Assembly (NCBI GenBank): GCA_963573315.1
Contig: OY752141.1
Span: forward strand, 3,844,001-3,908,000
Direction of reading: 5' to 3'
DNA length: 64,000 nucleotides
DNA from: Entomortierella parvispora
Taxonomy: Eukaryota; Mortierellomycota; Mortierellomycetes; Mortierellales; Mortierellaceae
The position numbers were made by a program, and so were the translations under genes. Of this stretch, positions 1 through 11,770 are shown one piece after another. The notes under the pieces are model-generated. The model saw nothing but the letters and a program-made list of their open reading frames with translations, made no database searches and had not been told where the DNA came from. Position 1 is the stretch's first letter. Each line of letters begins with the position of its first letter.

Positions 1-1214
1 GAAATGTCCAAAATCTAATAGATGATAAACAGCAAAAGTCAGATAACTGCTAGAGGCACTCTATAAAGTCGCTCATATTAAAAAAAGCATACCTGAGCCA
101 AGTCGTTGGCGTATTTTCCACGCTTCACACGGACCCACGTGCCAGGACGGAGCTCGGACTCTTTGTGTCGAACTTTGAGCACGTCTGTCATTTCCTTGAT
201 AGGAACCAATGTCAACTTGGATGCAAAGACGTTGTTGAGTCCATTTAGGGCCTAGGTATGTGGGGTCGGTTGGAAACAGTGTCCTAGTTAGCGACTGCGG
301 GGGGAATTCATCATGTGTTTTGACTGTTGAACTAGAAATTAACGCAAGAAGAAAAGATCAATGCTTACAGCTTGGACGTTGGCCTGACGCATACACTCGA
401 TGTAAACGTAACCCTTGAGTGACTCGCGACAAAATGCAGCAGAGATCTCGAGCGGCTGAGCAGAGTACTCAGTATCAAAAAACTTTCTCATCAAGGAAAA
501 GACCAGATCTTTTTCCTTGCCAGGTTTACAGCGAACCATCCAGAGATGAGGCGACTGCACATCTGGCATGAGTAGTTGCTGCGGGATGTCCTCTTGCTGA
601 CCTTGAAAACCTCTCCTAGGCGCATAGTCGCGACGACCATAACGCTCCTTGAATCGGGCGGCTTGTTCTTCCAGATCAACGTCCTCGTCTTCGCGTCTTC
701 GGCGATCTAGATCCATGTGTTTGGAGGCTCTCGTGGCCTCTGCGGCCTCGTCTTGTTCGTCAGCAATAAAGCCATCGCCAGCGCCATATTCGTCATCGTC
801 TTCATCCTCATCCTCCTCCTCGTCGTCGACCTCGGCCTCCATGTCGAGATAGGGATTTACCGAATGTTTTTGTTTCTTGTGGCGCCGTTGCTGCAGAATT
901 AATCAAAGATCAGTTAGAGTCACTCGCACTGACAACACAACAGCCACACAGACAGCATGCAGACAAAAAGATTTCGACAATGAACTTACAGAGACTGTTT
1001 CGTCCTCTTCTTCTTCCTCGTCCTCGTCTTCATCTTCTTCATCGTCGTCGTCCTCCTCGATTTCGCGTCTCTTGTTAGAGCGTCCCTTGGGAGGCTGTTT
1101 GCTTGACCGACGGGCATCTCGGCTCTCCTGATCAGAATCATCTTGATTGTCGAGGGATCGACTAAGGGACTCGAACTCGTCGTCGTCGTCGTGGTCGCTA
1201 TCGTTGCGAGACAT
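1..1214 (-). CDS. SPT5: Transcription elongation factor Spt5, N-terminal part (3' end outside window)
   Basis: Spt5 pairs with Spt4 (DSIF) on RNA polymerase II and promotes processive elongation in the nucleus. Visible exons on the minus strand: 990-1214, 369-890, 93-251 and the first 14 nt of a fourth (1-14); introns are GT-AG and the phases agree. Residues 1-75 are acidic and low complexity (long Asp/Glu run), as in other Spt5 N-termini. A second acidic stretch precedes an NGN domain (around [20 protein letters not shown]). Exon 3 enters the first KOW region with the diagnostic words [12 protein letters not shown] and [15 protein letters not shown], and the fourth exon starts ILDIS, as expected after that KOW motif. 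The start codon at 1214 opens the acidic segment. It diverges from the Myb gene across a 566-bp shared promoter. The rest of the KOW repeats and the C-terminal repeat lie beyond position 1. Confidence 0.93.
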
Positions 1215-1780
1215 GGCTTCTTGTATAGGGAGCTGGTGGCTGCTCGCGGGAGATGGGAGGGGCTAGTTCAAAAAAAGAAGTGGACGCGAACCTTTGAGCT
1301 GATTCAAAAGGAGGGCGAGCGAATAGGAGAGGTGGTTGATCGCACGGGCTCAGGATATGATGTAGGTGGAATGGGTGGGTGGTGGGGAATGGCTGAACAG
1401 AGAGAGGTGTGAGGGACAGGGAGGGAGGGCAAGGGCAAGGGAAAGGGAAAGGGAAAGGAGAGGAGGGAGAGTGGAGGAGCGAGGACTGGGAGCAAAAAGT
1501 GGAGAGAAGAAGAGAGAAGAGTCCCATCGGGGTCCGATTCAGATTCCGTCGTCCTTTTATACGCTGGCTATCTTTGCCGCCGCTCATCTCCCTCTCTTTG
1601 TTCTCTTTGTCGGTCTTTCTGACAGTCATCAGACATGGGTCAAACATCTGATGTGATGTGAAGCACGCCCGTCATTTGCAATATCCCTTGACGTCACATC
1701 CCACTCAATCACGTGCCTTGCTGATCCGCGGCCGCCAACTTGCAAAGCGAGACCATGCATGATCTCACCCATCCACTACC
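1215..1780. promoter_or_regulatory. Bidirectional promoter between SPT5 and the Myb-array gene
   Basis: This 566-bp gap separates two divergent start codons. Positions 1412-1460 are a purine tract with many GGG runs on the plus strand. A perfect CRE-type palindrome TGACGTCA lies at 1689-1696 and an E-box CACGTG at 1710-1715, both within 95 bp of the Myb start. No ORF here resembles a protein. Function of the sites is inferred from sequence only. Confidence 0.6.
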
Positions 1781-4393
1781 ATGCTTAGGATCCGCTGCCG
1801 ACAGATCCCATGGCCGTTCTTCTCCAGCGCACTTCTAGGCACAGCACCCATCGGTCGAGAGCCAACTGTAGGACTCATTCTGAAATCCATTCGTGCATCG
1901 CGTTGCCGCAGGATTAACACGCGCTCGTGTCATTCTGATCCATCCCTTCTTCCGCTTCCGTCTCATGTCCGAATACAGGCTTCAAATTTTCGTCATATCA
2001 CTAGGAACCAGCAGCAGCACTACTCAATACAGGTTGCTCCTGCTCCTTCTCGTAATATCCACGACACCAATCCCGCCCTCCGCCGGATCCAGAAGGCTAG
2101 AATCAAAGAACCTTCCACCACGGAAACAGCTGCTGTTGTCAAAAAGACATTCCATCAATGGGACCCTGAACTGGACGCCATCATATTAATCTTGTACAAG
2201 CAATGCCAGTTCGAATGGCGCACTATCGGCAAGCTCATTGGTCGACCTCATACCACGACATACTATAGATACCTTCGGAACATTCAGCCAGCTTTGCAAC
2301 AAGGATGGGTTCCTCCGCAGATCAAAGACCAGGATCGACTGAAGGCATTGATCGAGAAGGCAAGCCGTATCTCAGAGGAATCAAAAACTTTGGCCGCCAA
2401 CACCGCTGCAAAAAAGAGAGCCCTCAGCTCTGCCGTATCAAAACCAATCAGCACGAGACAAGATTCAAACAAAAGGCGCGTATGGACTCCTGACATGGAT
2501 CGACAGATCACAGAGCTCGTACAGGGAGGAAGAACGTGGCCTGAGATCGGAAAAACTTTGGGTATACCATATTCGTCTTGCTACACGAGATGGTTCACGG
2601 TACTGGACCCGACCTTGAAAATCTCATGGACGGAGGAGGCCATAGAGCGTCTGAAAGAATTGGTGAAAGAGGGTGCCAGCTGGAAGGAGATTGGGCACGA
2701 CCTCAAAATTCGACCTGTTGCCTGCAGAGCCAAATTGGTGCAATTGGGCAAGGTTTCGTCACCAGTTTCAGCCACCGCCGTCTCGTCGACGCCCCCGGGG
2801 GGTCAAGGAATCTCCAGCATAGTCAGCACAAGTGCATCGGTTACCAAAGTCATGGCGTTCTCGGAAAAGGAATCCAGTTTGATTGTTCATTTGGTGGAAA
2901 AACACGGTCAGGATCACTGGGATCTCATCCTAAAAGATTTTCAGCGTCAATTCCTCGGCTCTTCAACAGAGAAGATATCTTCAGCGACACCATCAACGCC
3001 GCAGGACAATGGAATATCGTTCAACAAGCAGTCATGTGCTGCTAGACTCACTGAGGCCAAAATCCCCCGTAGCACAGCTTCGAGGCAGCGGATACAGAAT
3101 ATCACAGCAGCCCATCTTGAGCACCAATACATTCGGATATCCCGGAGCAAGGCGATATGGACGTTTGACCAAGAGACACGACTGATTCAGCAAGTCCTTA
3201 ACCGGGGCACGGATGATGATGTCTGGGAGGAGATTGCTCAACACTCGGGCTTTCACTCGCCAGCGGAATGTCGAAGCCACTGGAAGCAGTTGGATATGCC
3301 TGTCCGAATGAATCCTACGCCTTGGGGAAAGGTCGAGCAGACGTCGTTTTGGTCGCTGTGGCGACAATTCGGATCGGATTTCAAAAAGATCTCGCGATAT
3401 TGCCTTCATCGATCCGAGGCGGACTGCCGACAATTTTTTGAACATGCGACACGAAATTTGCCTGATCCCACTCTGGAACCGGACGATTTCAGTCGAAAGA
3501 TTCAAGAGATTCAGGAGGGTTTGCCATATGAACGACAAAAGCACTTTTTTACCAAAGAGAGATCACTCAGGCTTCAACGGGCGATGAACCGTGTGAGCAT
3601 GCAGGTCGGGAAAAGGAACTCTGCGGGATTTGGAAGCTGGGAATGGGTAGCGCGTCTTGTTCAGCCGGGTATGGCGGTGGGGCCCTGCGTGGAGCATTGG
3701 AACTACCTGCGCAAGAACATGGATGTGATATACGGTCCACTGGAGCAGGGCAAAACGGAGATTAAACCAACAGAGCCGAACTCGTGGAGTCATGAGGAAA
3801 TCAAGTTGTTGGATCAGGGGATTCGTGAGCTGTCTTCTTTTTGGAAAGAAATTCAGCAGCGGTATCTACCCTGGAGGACAATGCCCGCAATTCGACAGCG
3901 ATGGTTGACCATGTCAGACAAATCTCTTTTGGTCGACGAGAAAGAGTACTATAATATCATTGGCGCTGGCTCTTCGGTGGAAGAGATCGATTTCGATGCA
4001 TTGGCCAAAACGATGCGCGGTTGGAAACGGTCGCCGTGCAGAAGGGTCTTTGAGACATCGTATAAACACCTAGTCGCCCATACCAGGTGGACTCCTGAGG
4101 AGGATCAACTGTTGATCAGGAAGGTTCTGGAGGAACATGGGCGTGACTGGAACGCCGTAGCGAAACATTTCCAGGGCGTCCAGACAGCTAGAGCAACCCT
4201 CTTTGGGCATACACCTGCCACATCATCCTTGTCACCGTTTCATTTGGACGGCCTCAAAGTACAAAAGTCAGCTTGGCAGTGTCGATTACGATGGAGTCAA
4301 TTGGTGGAGCCCCTGATGCCTGAAGGACCCGTGCTGTCGGTCGCTGAAAAAAGCCGAGCTTTGAAGCTGTCCAAAAAACTCCTGCAGGATTGA
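1781..4393 (+). CDS. Multi-repeat Myb/SANT-like DNA-binding protein
   Basis: A single-exon 870-residue protein. About nine Myb/SANT-like units can be seen by their spaced Trp and helix pattern: near residues 125-170 (HQWDPELDAIILILYKQ), 232-276 (RVWTPDMDRQITELV), 282-322, 360-400, 460-505, 510-550, 590-640, 665-710 and 767-830 (TRWTPEEDQLLIRKVLEEHG). The last is the most canonical. The first 50 residues are rich in Arg, Ser and hydrophobics with almost no acidic residues (RCRQIPWPFF, SIRASRCRRINTRS), resembling a mitochondrial presequence, which would be unusual for a Myb protein. Such arrays usually bind DNA as transcription factors or snRNA-gene activators; the target is unknown. The start at 1781 is the first ATG of the long frame. 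It converges on the ABC transporter gene 150 bp downstream. I cannot name an orthologue. Confidence 0.85.
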   Translation: MLRIRCRQIPWPFFSSALLGTAPIGREPTVGLILKSIRASRCRRINTRSCHSDPSLLPLPSHVRIQASNFRHITRNQQQHYSIQVAPAPSRNIHDTNPALRRIQKARIKEPSTTETAAVVKKTFHQWDPELDAIILILYKQCQFEWRTIGKLIGRPHTTTYYRYLRNIQPALQQGWVPPQIKDQDRLKALIEKASRISEESKTLAANTAAKKRALSSAVSKPISTRQDSNKRRVWTPDMDRQITELVQGGRTWPEIGKTLGIPYSSCYTRWFTVLDPTLKISWTEEAIERLKELVKEGASWKEIGHDLKIRPVACRAKLVQLGKVSSPVSATAVSSTPPGGQGISSIVSTSASVTKVMAFSEKESSLIVHLVEKHGQDHWDLILKDFQRQFLGSSTEKISSATPSTPQDNGISFNKQSCAARLTEAKIPRSTASRQRIQNITAAHLEHQYIRISRSKAIWTFDQETRLIQQVLNRGTDDDVWEEIAQHSGFHSPAECRSHWKQLDMPVRMNPTPWGKVEQTSFWSLWRQFGSDFKKISRYCLHRSEADCRQFFEHATRNLPDPTLEPDDFSRKIQEIQEGLPYERQKHFFTKERSLRLQRAMNRVSMQVGKRNSAGFGSWEWVARLVQPGMAVGPCVEHWNYLRKNMDVIYGPLEQGKTEIKPTEPNSWSHEEIKLLDQGIRELSSFWKEIQQRYLPWRTMPAIRQRWLTMSDKSLLVDEKEYYNIIGAGSSVEEIDFDALAKTMRGWKRSPCRRVFETSYKHLVAHTRWTPEEDQLLIRKVLEEHGRDWNAVAKHFQGVQTARATLFGHTPATSSLSPFHLDGLKVQKSAWQCRLRWSQLVEPLMPEGPVLSVAEKSRALKLSKKLLQD

Positions 4394-4542
4394 GGCAGAC
4401 GCGTCACTCACTTACTCCACCATGTACACTATTTTGAAATAAAGGCATCATTGTAATTTATTCGTTATATGGTACAGACGCATGGCATGGATGATATACA
4501 AAATGAAAATGAAAATTAAACTTGGCGGAGGAGGTCGTATTT
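4394..4542. terminator. Convergent 3' ends of the Myb gene and the ABCC gene
   Basis: AATAAA at 4438-4443 lies 45 nt after the Myb stop on the plus strand. TTTATT at 4457-4462 gives AATAAA on the minus strand about 80 nt after the transporter stop. The two 3' UTRs therefore probably overlap. Confidence 0.5.
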
Positions 4543-7500
4543 TTAAGCATTTCCGCTCTTGAAGGCAAGACTGAAGAAGATGCTATCCTTGTTCTGCAAC
4601 AAGGCCTCTGGGGTATCAAACTCGGCGACGCGTCCATGGTCCAAGACCAGGATCTGATCACTATCCATAATGGTATTGATACGATGGGCAATGGTCAGGA
4701 CTGTGCAGTTCTTGAACTCGCGTCGGAGTGCACGCTGGATGGCGTTGTCGGTCTCGACATCGATCGCGGCCGTGGCTTCATCCAGACAGAGGACACGGGT
4801 GTTCTTGGTCAACATGGCTCGGGCAAGACTCATGAGCTGGCGTTGACCGAGAGACATGTTCTCGCCTCCGTTCTCGATCATGGCAGAGAGACCATCGGAC
4901 AAAGTCAGGACATAGGGCTTGAGCGAGGCAGAGTCGAGGGCATCCCAGATTTCGGCGTCGGTGTGATTTCCGAAAGGATCGAGGTTGGTTCGGATCGAGT
5001 CTCCAAAGAGGAAAGGATCTTGAGGGATGATTGTCAATCGTGAACGGAGCTCGGTCAAGCCCAGAGTCGAGATGTCAATGCCATCGATCGAAATGGAACC
5101 GGACGCGGCCTCAATGATACGGAAGAGGGCCAAAGTCACACTGGATTTACCAGCACCGGTACGGCCCACAATACCAACACGGGATCCGCCTTGGATGGTC
5201 ACGTCAATGTTCTTCAAGACCAGATCCAAGCCTTCACGGTAACGGGTCGAGTAATCCGAGAGGACGACTTGACCATTCTGAGGCCAGGACTCGGGAGTCT
5301 TGCTATCGGGGATCACATCACGGGCCTCAGGTGTCAACGTTGAGTACTCGCGGATACGTTCGACCGAGACAATAGCAGTTTCGATCAGGCAGACGATACT
5401 GAGGATTCGACTCATGATAATGGTCAAAACACCAATCTGGGACAAGACAGCCGAGAAGAAACCAACATTGACCGAGTGACGCTGACCAACAGCCATGAGA
5501 CCGACAATGCAAAGAACCAAGGTGCTCACAGAGTCAAGCATGATCTGCAACCAGCGGGTCGTGGCATTGGTCAAGTAACTAGTCTGCTGGGAACGATCGA
5601 GCAACTTTGTGGCCTGAACAGCGAACCGATCCGCATCGTGGAAAGCGCGAATGGTGACCAGACCTGAAAGAGTCTCTCCAAAGTGGGCATACATAGGAGA
5701 GCGAGCGGCCGAATCCAGACGTTTGAGTTCTCGGGAGGAGACCAAGAAGAAGCCGCCAAGCCAGTAGTAGACGAAGGCGAGAGGGATCATGATGATGGCA
5801 AAGTAGGGCGTTGCAATGATGCAGAAGGCAAAGATGTTGATTGCCATCATGATAATGAACAAAAAGTTCAAGAACTGCAAAGGCAGGTCCATATCAATCG
5901 CAGTGACATCATGCGCGAAGCGGTTCACAATCTTGCCAGAGGAAGTCACGTCAAAAAAGCTCATGGGCGAGCGGACCAAAGCTTTGAGCATGGACAGGTG
6001 CAATTGCTTGGAAGCCTTGCGGGCCATATAGATCATGGTGAAGCCGATCGAAAATGCCAACATCACAGCAGATGCCAAGATCCACCAGAAATAACTCAGG
6101 ATCCACCAGCTGGTTGAGTGTTCAGTTTGGAGACCGTGATTAACCCTGGCGTTGTCATTTCCCCACAGCTGGAGCCAGATAGTCGTGGCCATGTTCACGC
6201 CAAGGAACATGACACAGACGAGAATGAAAACAATGACACCCGTGATACCAACAGTCGAGATGTAGAACTTGTAGACAGTCCAACCGACTCGGCCCTTTGC
6301 TTCGATCTCCTCGTTGACCTCGTCAGAGTCCTCGATCACAAGCTCGTCCTCCTTGACCTTGACCCTGGAAGACTTTGAGCGCTTAAATGTGGGTCGTTCG
6401 GCCGGCTTGTCATTGGAGCCAGCAGGGAATTCGACTTGCTGTTCATCTGATCCGGCCGCCTCTTCATCGCTGATCTCATCCTCGGTAGTAACTATGGATT
6501 CAGATTCAGAGTCTTTTTCCTTGTCCTCACTCTTCTCTTTGGTGGCGGCGACCTTGCTTTCTTGAATTAAACGGAAGAGATCACCGTCGGCATCTTCAAT
6601 CAAATCGTTGTAACTTCCATTCTGAGAGATCATTCCAGCCCTGACGACAACAATCTGATCCACGTCTTGCAAGTGCGAGACACCATTGGTAACCAAGATA
6701 CGGGTCTTGTTAGCCAAGATCGAGCGCATGGCCTGCTCAAAAATGTGATGGTCCACATGAGCATCAACGGCTGAGAGAGGATCGTCAAAGATGTAAACAT
6801 CGGCATCTGCATAGACTGCACGGGCAATGGAAATACGCTGTTTCTGTCCGCCAGAAAGGTTGATACCCTGTTTGGAGAATAACAAATAAAGAAAACTATT
6901 AGCGCAAGTTCATTTGTGCTGAAGGTACTGATTTAAACAACAACCATTTCTTTACCTTTTCACCAATGACGGTTCTATCGCTGTCGACCAACATCTTCAA
7001 GTCAGGGACAAGAGCGCAGGCGCGAATGGTTTTCATGTAGCGCTCACGGTTATACTCCCTGCCAAACAAAATGTTGTTGCGGACAGTGTCGTTCAAGATC
7101 CAGGCAGACTGAGCCACATAGGCCAAAGAGCCATAGGCATGGACTGTACCTGAGTAACGGTGCATCTCTCCCAAGAGGGCTCCAACAAGTGACGACTTGC
7201 CCTCGCCGACGCGTCCAACCACGGCCGTCAAAGTTCCGCGACGAATCTTGAGCTGGATATCATGCAGGACAGGGCCCATGCTGTCACGAGTCTCCTCAGC
7301 AGTAGCGGGGGTCGCTGTTTCAATCTTCTCATCTTGGAGGTCAAGGGTAGTGGAGGCAGAGGACTCGATCTCAGATTTTTCGCCCTTGATATCAGAGAGG
7401 GCAACCTCGTCCTCCTTGGAGTCAGTGATTCTCTTGTTCTTGTTCTTCTTGGCAGCTGCAGCGTCAGCCTTGGCTTTGTCCTGGGCCTCCTTCTCCTTCT

Positions 7501-9762
7501 TCTCGAGAGTAGACTGGATAGCTTCAGGAGTGTACCAACCGAAAGTGCCGTTCTCAACCACGTACGCAAACTCGGAGGCTTCAATGTCCGCACTGCGAAT
7601 GACATTGTCCTCATCAATCTCCTCAGAGTTCAAGAAGACACTAAGACGCTTGTAGGCAACCATTCCACTGATGATAGCAGACAAAGACTGGTTGATCATC
7701 GAGACGGGGTCCTCCAACATGTTGATTAACGTAATGGTGGTAAAGATCCTCTGCACGTCCAAGGTACCCTCCGAACTGGCAATGGCAGTGTAGACCGAGA
7801 GCGTGGCAAAGGTACAGAAAGGCGCGACAGAGTTCAAAAATGTGGCCAGGACAGTGATCCAGGCGTAGAAGAGTCGGAGCTGGTCCAATTGAACGATTCG
7901 AATATCGATAATCTTCTTGAGGAAATAGGGCTCCCAGGCGTACAACTTGATGGACTTGATATAATTGACCAACTCGGTGATCAGCTTCATCCGCTGGTCA
8001 GAGGCCTTCATCATGGACTTCTGGTACCGACCAACACTTGGGGAAATAACACCGGAGACAGCCATAATCACGACTACAACGCCCACACTGGCGAAAAGGG
8101 CGTAACGAACCTGGTTCCAGAGCAGAGCCATGGTGACGATGACCTCAACAATTGAACTCCAAGAGAGATGGATGATGTTGAAGAAGGCCACGACCTTGTC
8201 AACATCAGCACTCATATGGTTCACAATTGAACCAATGCCTTCTTGCTTGTTTGTCGAGCTCAACTTCAGGGCCTTGCGGTAAATCAGGGAAACAAAGACT
8301 CCGCGAGCCTTGAGGGACGAGTTGTAACAGATGTTCTGGAATTGACCATCAAACAACGACGAGAGAATGGCTGAGCAGAAAACGGCAATCAACAGTCCGA
8401 AACCAATCCATGCTTCTTGGGGCGTGTTGCCTGGAGAATAACTGTTGACGAAAGCGATCAAGTTCGAGAACAAGACGGGGCGAACATACAACGCGGCAAT
8501 ATAAAGGATACGAGGGATGCAGGCCGACATGAAGCCGTAGCCGACTGAATGAAGGATGGTCGAAACCAGACGGATCTTGCCCTTTTGAGTCTTCTTGGCC
8601 TTTTCCAGTGTTTCTTGGGAGATACCGTCCTTCAGGGCTTGGGTCTCGGCTTCATGTTCCTCCTTGATCTTTTGGAGGGTGATGGCGTCGTCGGCATCCA
8701 TCTTGGCCTTGGATGTCAAGTACAAGGGGTAGCTGAGCAACTTTGGATGAACGCTGTAGATATCCTCCATCTTCAAGCTCTTGGTCTTGCCAAGTCTCAA
8801 CAATGGCAACAACCAAAAGAAGGTGATACGGGTAAAGAAGTTTGCGTAGGGTTCGGGAGAGGGATTCGTCTGAACAATGTTGGCGTCCAAGCTGGCCAGT
8901 ATGGTATTCTTGCGCCTCAGGCTTTGGCGGTTGGCCTTGGGGATGTTCTCGAGAATAAACATCAGGAAAGAAAGGATCGAGAACACCAACTTCAGGGCTG
9001 GGATCGAATGGGGTTCGCCGCCACCACTCAGACCCGATGGTGATTCCTGGATCCAAGTGCGCGTGGGGAAGATTGAGATCATGGCTGTGACGAGCCAAAA
9101 GACCATCAACCCTGCGGACGGGTTGGCCATGTTGAAGTACTCAAAGTAGTGCAACAATGAGGCACCGACCTGTACAACAGAAGCAAGCCATTTTTAGTTG
9201 GTATTCGGGAACACAATCCAGGGCATGATTGAAATGTTCCGAGACCACCGCACACCGAGGCGGCGCGCGCACGCACACACAAACAATCGCTCGGATAAAA
9301 GAGTGTTTTGCTTCAAGATGCTTGGCAAAAAAAAGGGGGGGACATGTTGAGAAGAAGCTTACCAATGCAGTCAAGTACATCACGGCACTAAGAACATCCG
9401 AAGTTGCGTAGGTGTCTAAAGACACGGTCTGGGCGATAATTGCAGCCTGAATACCCAAGGCTGCCAGGATCGTCAACATTTTGAGGTAGAAGACTGGGTT
9501 CGCCTTGACTCCCTCCAATCGGCCCTTTCCAACGAGCTGGAATATCCTCGGAGAGAGTGATATAAGTAAAACTGCGCTGGGGACCACCGTCAGAACGCTG
9601 TATTCATGAATTGAAAAGAAACAATCAGTTGGCTGTTCAAGATCAATTGGGGCCAAAGGCAAAGATCGGCGATCTTGTCTACCTGTTCTGAAAGCACATG
9701 GTAAAATCCATGTCACGTTTTTGACTGAAGACAGCCCATCCTTCAGCATCACAGAAGGTCAT
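4543..9762 (-). CDS. ABCC-type (MRP/Ycf1-like) full-length ABC transporter
   Basis: Exons 9683-9762, 9363-9597, 6956-9169 and 4543-6867 encode 1617 residues. The first exon reads into a TMD0 beginning MDFTMCFQNS-VLTVVP, the normal start of an ABCC protein with an extra N-terminal membrane domain. Two TMD-NBD halves follow. NBD1: Walker A GRVGEGKSS near 757, signature LSGGQ at 847-851, Walker B VYIFDD near 867. NBD2: Walker A GRTGAGKSS near 1409, variant signature MSLGQRQ near 1513, Walker B VLCLDE near 1536. This pattern predicts ATP-driven export of glutathione or other organic-anion conjugates at the vacuolar or plasma membrane. Both the TMD0-linked loop and the inter-half linker carry highly charged Lys/Glu-rich inserts. 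The intron between exons 3 and 4 falls inside the conserved IGEKGINLSGGQ word. The substrate cannot be read from sequence. Confidence 0.95.
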
Positions 9763-11770
9763 GGTGATATTAAAGCCACGCGTCTGTTGCAGGAGAGAGT
9801 GGGGGTATGAAGAAGAGTGGGACTGAAATGTATGAAGGAAGAGACACTTTGAGCGGAGGAAGAAGAGGCGGAGGAGTGGTAAGGGAGGGGTAGGAAACTG
9901 AAGCGACAGTTAAATTAAAAGGAGAACGGGTGCTGAGAGAAGCGATCGAGAGAATTGACTTTGGGGTGAAGAAGCTGCATGCCGTCCTTTTATTCAGAAA
10001 CAAAGTTGACCTCACAACAAACTTCAATGCCTGGAATGGAAAAGGTGGTTCTCAAAGGTAAACACAAACACGCCGAGAGAGGGCTGGCCAAGAGGAAAAC
10101 GGAAGACCAGGGTAAGCGACACACGCTGTATGTGCCCTGTGCCTGATCTCCTTTCCTCCAATAACAGGCGTGGCGTAAACAGCGGTATCTGGTCCTTTTT
10201 TGGCAGACAATTGGGTGACTCCAAGCTCTCCCTAGCCAAGAAGCACAACAAGATTTTGCCAAGGACGACTGCTTTCAATGGTCGAAAAACTTGTGAGCGC
10301 TTCGGATTTTATTTTCTTGTCTCTTGGCACGAGGATCTCGCCCAATGACAGCTCGAAAATCTTCCCACTCGTTGTCAACGCCCCCTCTCATCTCGGAATT
10401 CTCAGGGGCGAATGACTTTTCAGAGTTGTCTACCCAGGAACTGCGGTGCCAAGATCACATCCTTCTCATTTCAGATATCGCTTCCTGAGAAAACCATTCA
10501 TGACCTCATCTCGGTCACACATTCTCATTGGACTCCCTGAAAAAAACTACACCTTTTCTATTCACCTTTTTCCTTGTGGAAGTACTGTGAAAACCGTCCC
10601 CCACCTCTCCTCGGTCATCCCTCCTTTCCTTGTTTCTTCCATTCTTGGCAGGGTGGCCAAAAGTTAGAGCCAGATCTTACAAAAAGTTATTATAAAGTTC
10701 TAGAGCCGCCGCACTCGCTGCGGACTCTTTCTTGAATTGGCACGCTCAGACACAAAAACCGTCATTGTTGATTGGAAGCCGGCCAAGCGTCATGATCAAG
10801 ACAACGGAAAGACTATCGTGGTGAGAAAAGGGAATGTCCAATTGCAGAAACACGCAAGTGCACTTAAATTCTGCTCCTGATCAAAAAGTCTTTGTCTCTG
10901 AAAAACTCATCGATGTCGATCCGATCCGGAGACTTCTCATCTCTAAGAACAGTGTTGCACAGTCTTGATCCTTTCTCGCTATGCTTTATTTGGATCAAGT
11001 CTTTGAAATAAATTCATTCAGTCTTCCTCATTCAGCAGATGCCAGAGGGCCAATCCTACTGACAGAGACGATCTTGAGATGTGTGAGTTTTGCTCTGTTC
11101 GTACTGACGGAACATCAGGTAAAGAAGCAAAGCCTGCCCTATAATGGGAGCTTCTTTCCCGCAGCTTCTTCAAGAACCATAACCAGACTTGCCCAATGTT
11201 TCCTCCATCTATGTTGCAAGGCAACCCCCGGATTACAGTAGTGGGCTCCCAGGCCCTTGAACGGGCGGCGCGTGAATCCTTCTGAAAAGGACGGGCCTCA
11301 GAATGCAGCCACTAACATTCTCGGTCAAGGTGAACGAACAAAAGGAATAGACTGCTGACGAGAAGGCACTAGGAAAGCGAGGACTGATGAGCAGAGAGTG
11401 TGAAATCAACATAGGCTTGGAAGGATTGGTGGCGTCAGATCGGGTCTTCCTGTGGATTGGTGGCAAAAAGCACTCACCAAGCATGCACATCCAGAACCAA
11501 GGCAGAAAGGCAACAGAAACAACAGAGACGCGTGGTTGAACCAACCGAAGAGCCAGCACAATGAGAAAGCACCATTTGATGGGGGAAAAGAGTGAGTCCT
11601 TCTTGGCGCGCAGCCTGCATGAACAGCGCGCGGAAAACGCGGTGCTGAATGCTGATCTGCACCACGTGACATTGATCAAAAGACAGTCCTTAAACAACAC
11701 AAAAAGAAAAAGAAAAAGATGCAGTGCATGGTTCACCTCGTCATTCTCCTCCTTACACACGCACATCGTC
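9763..11770. other. Intergenic region between ABCC and TRM4
   Basis: A 2-kb gap between divergent starts. The ~260 bp next to the transporter is purine-rich on the plus strand (pyrimidine-rich in the minus-strand leader), typical of leaders here. Short ORFs on both strands (for example 10446-10667 and 11233-11847) have no recognisable motif or codon pattern. I see no gene, RNA or repeat. Confidence 0.5.
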
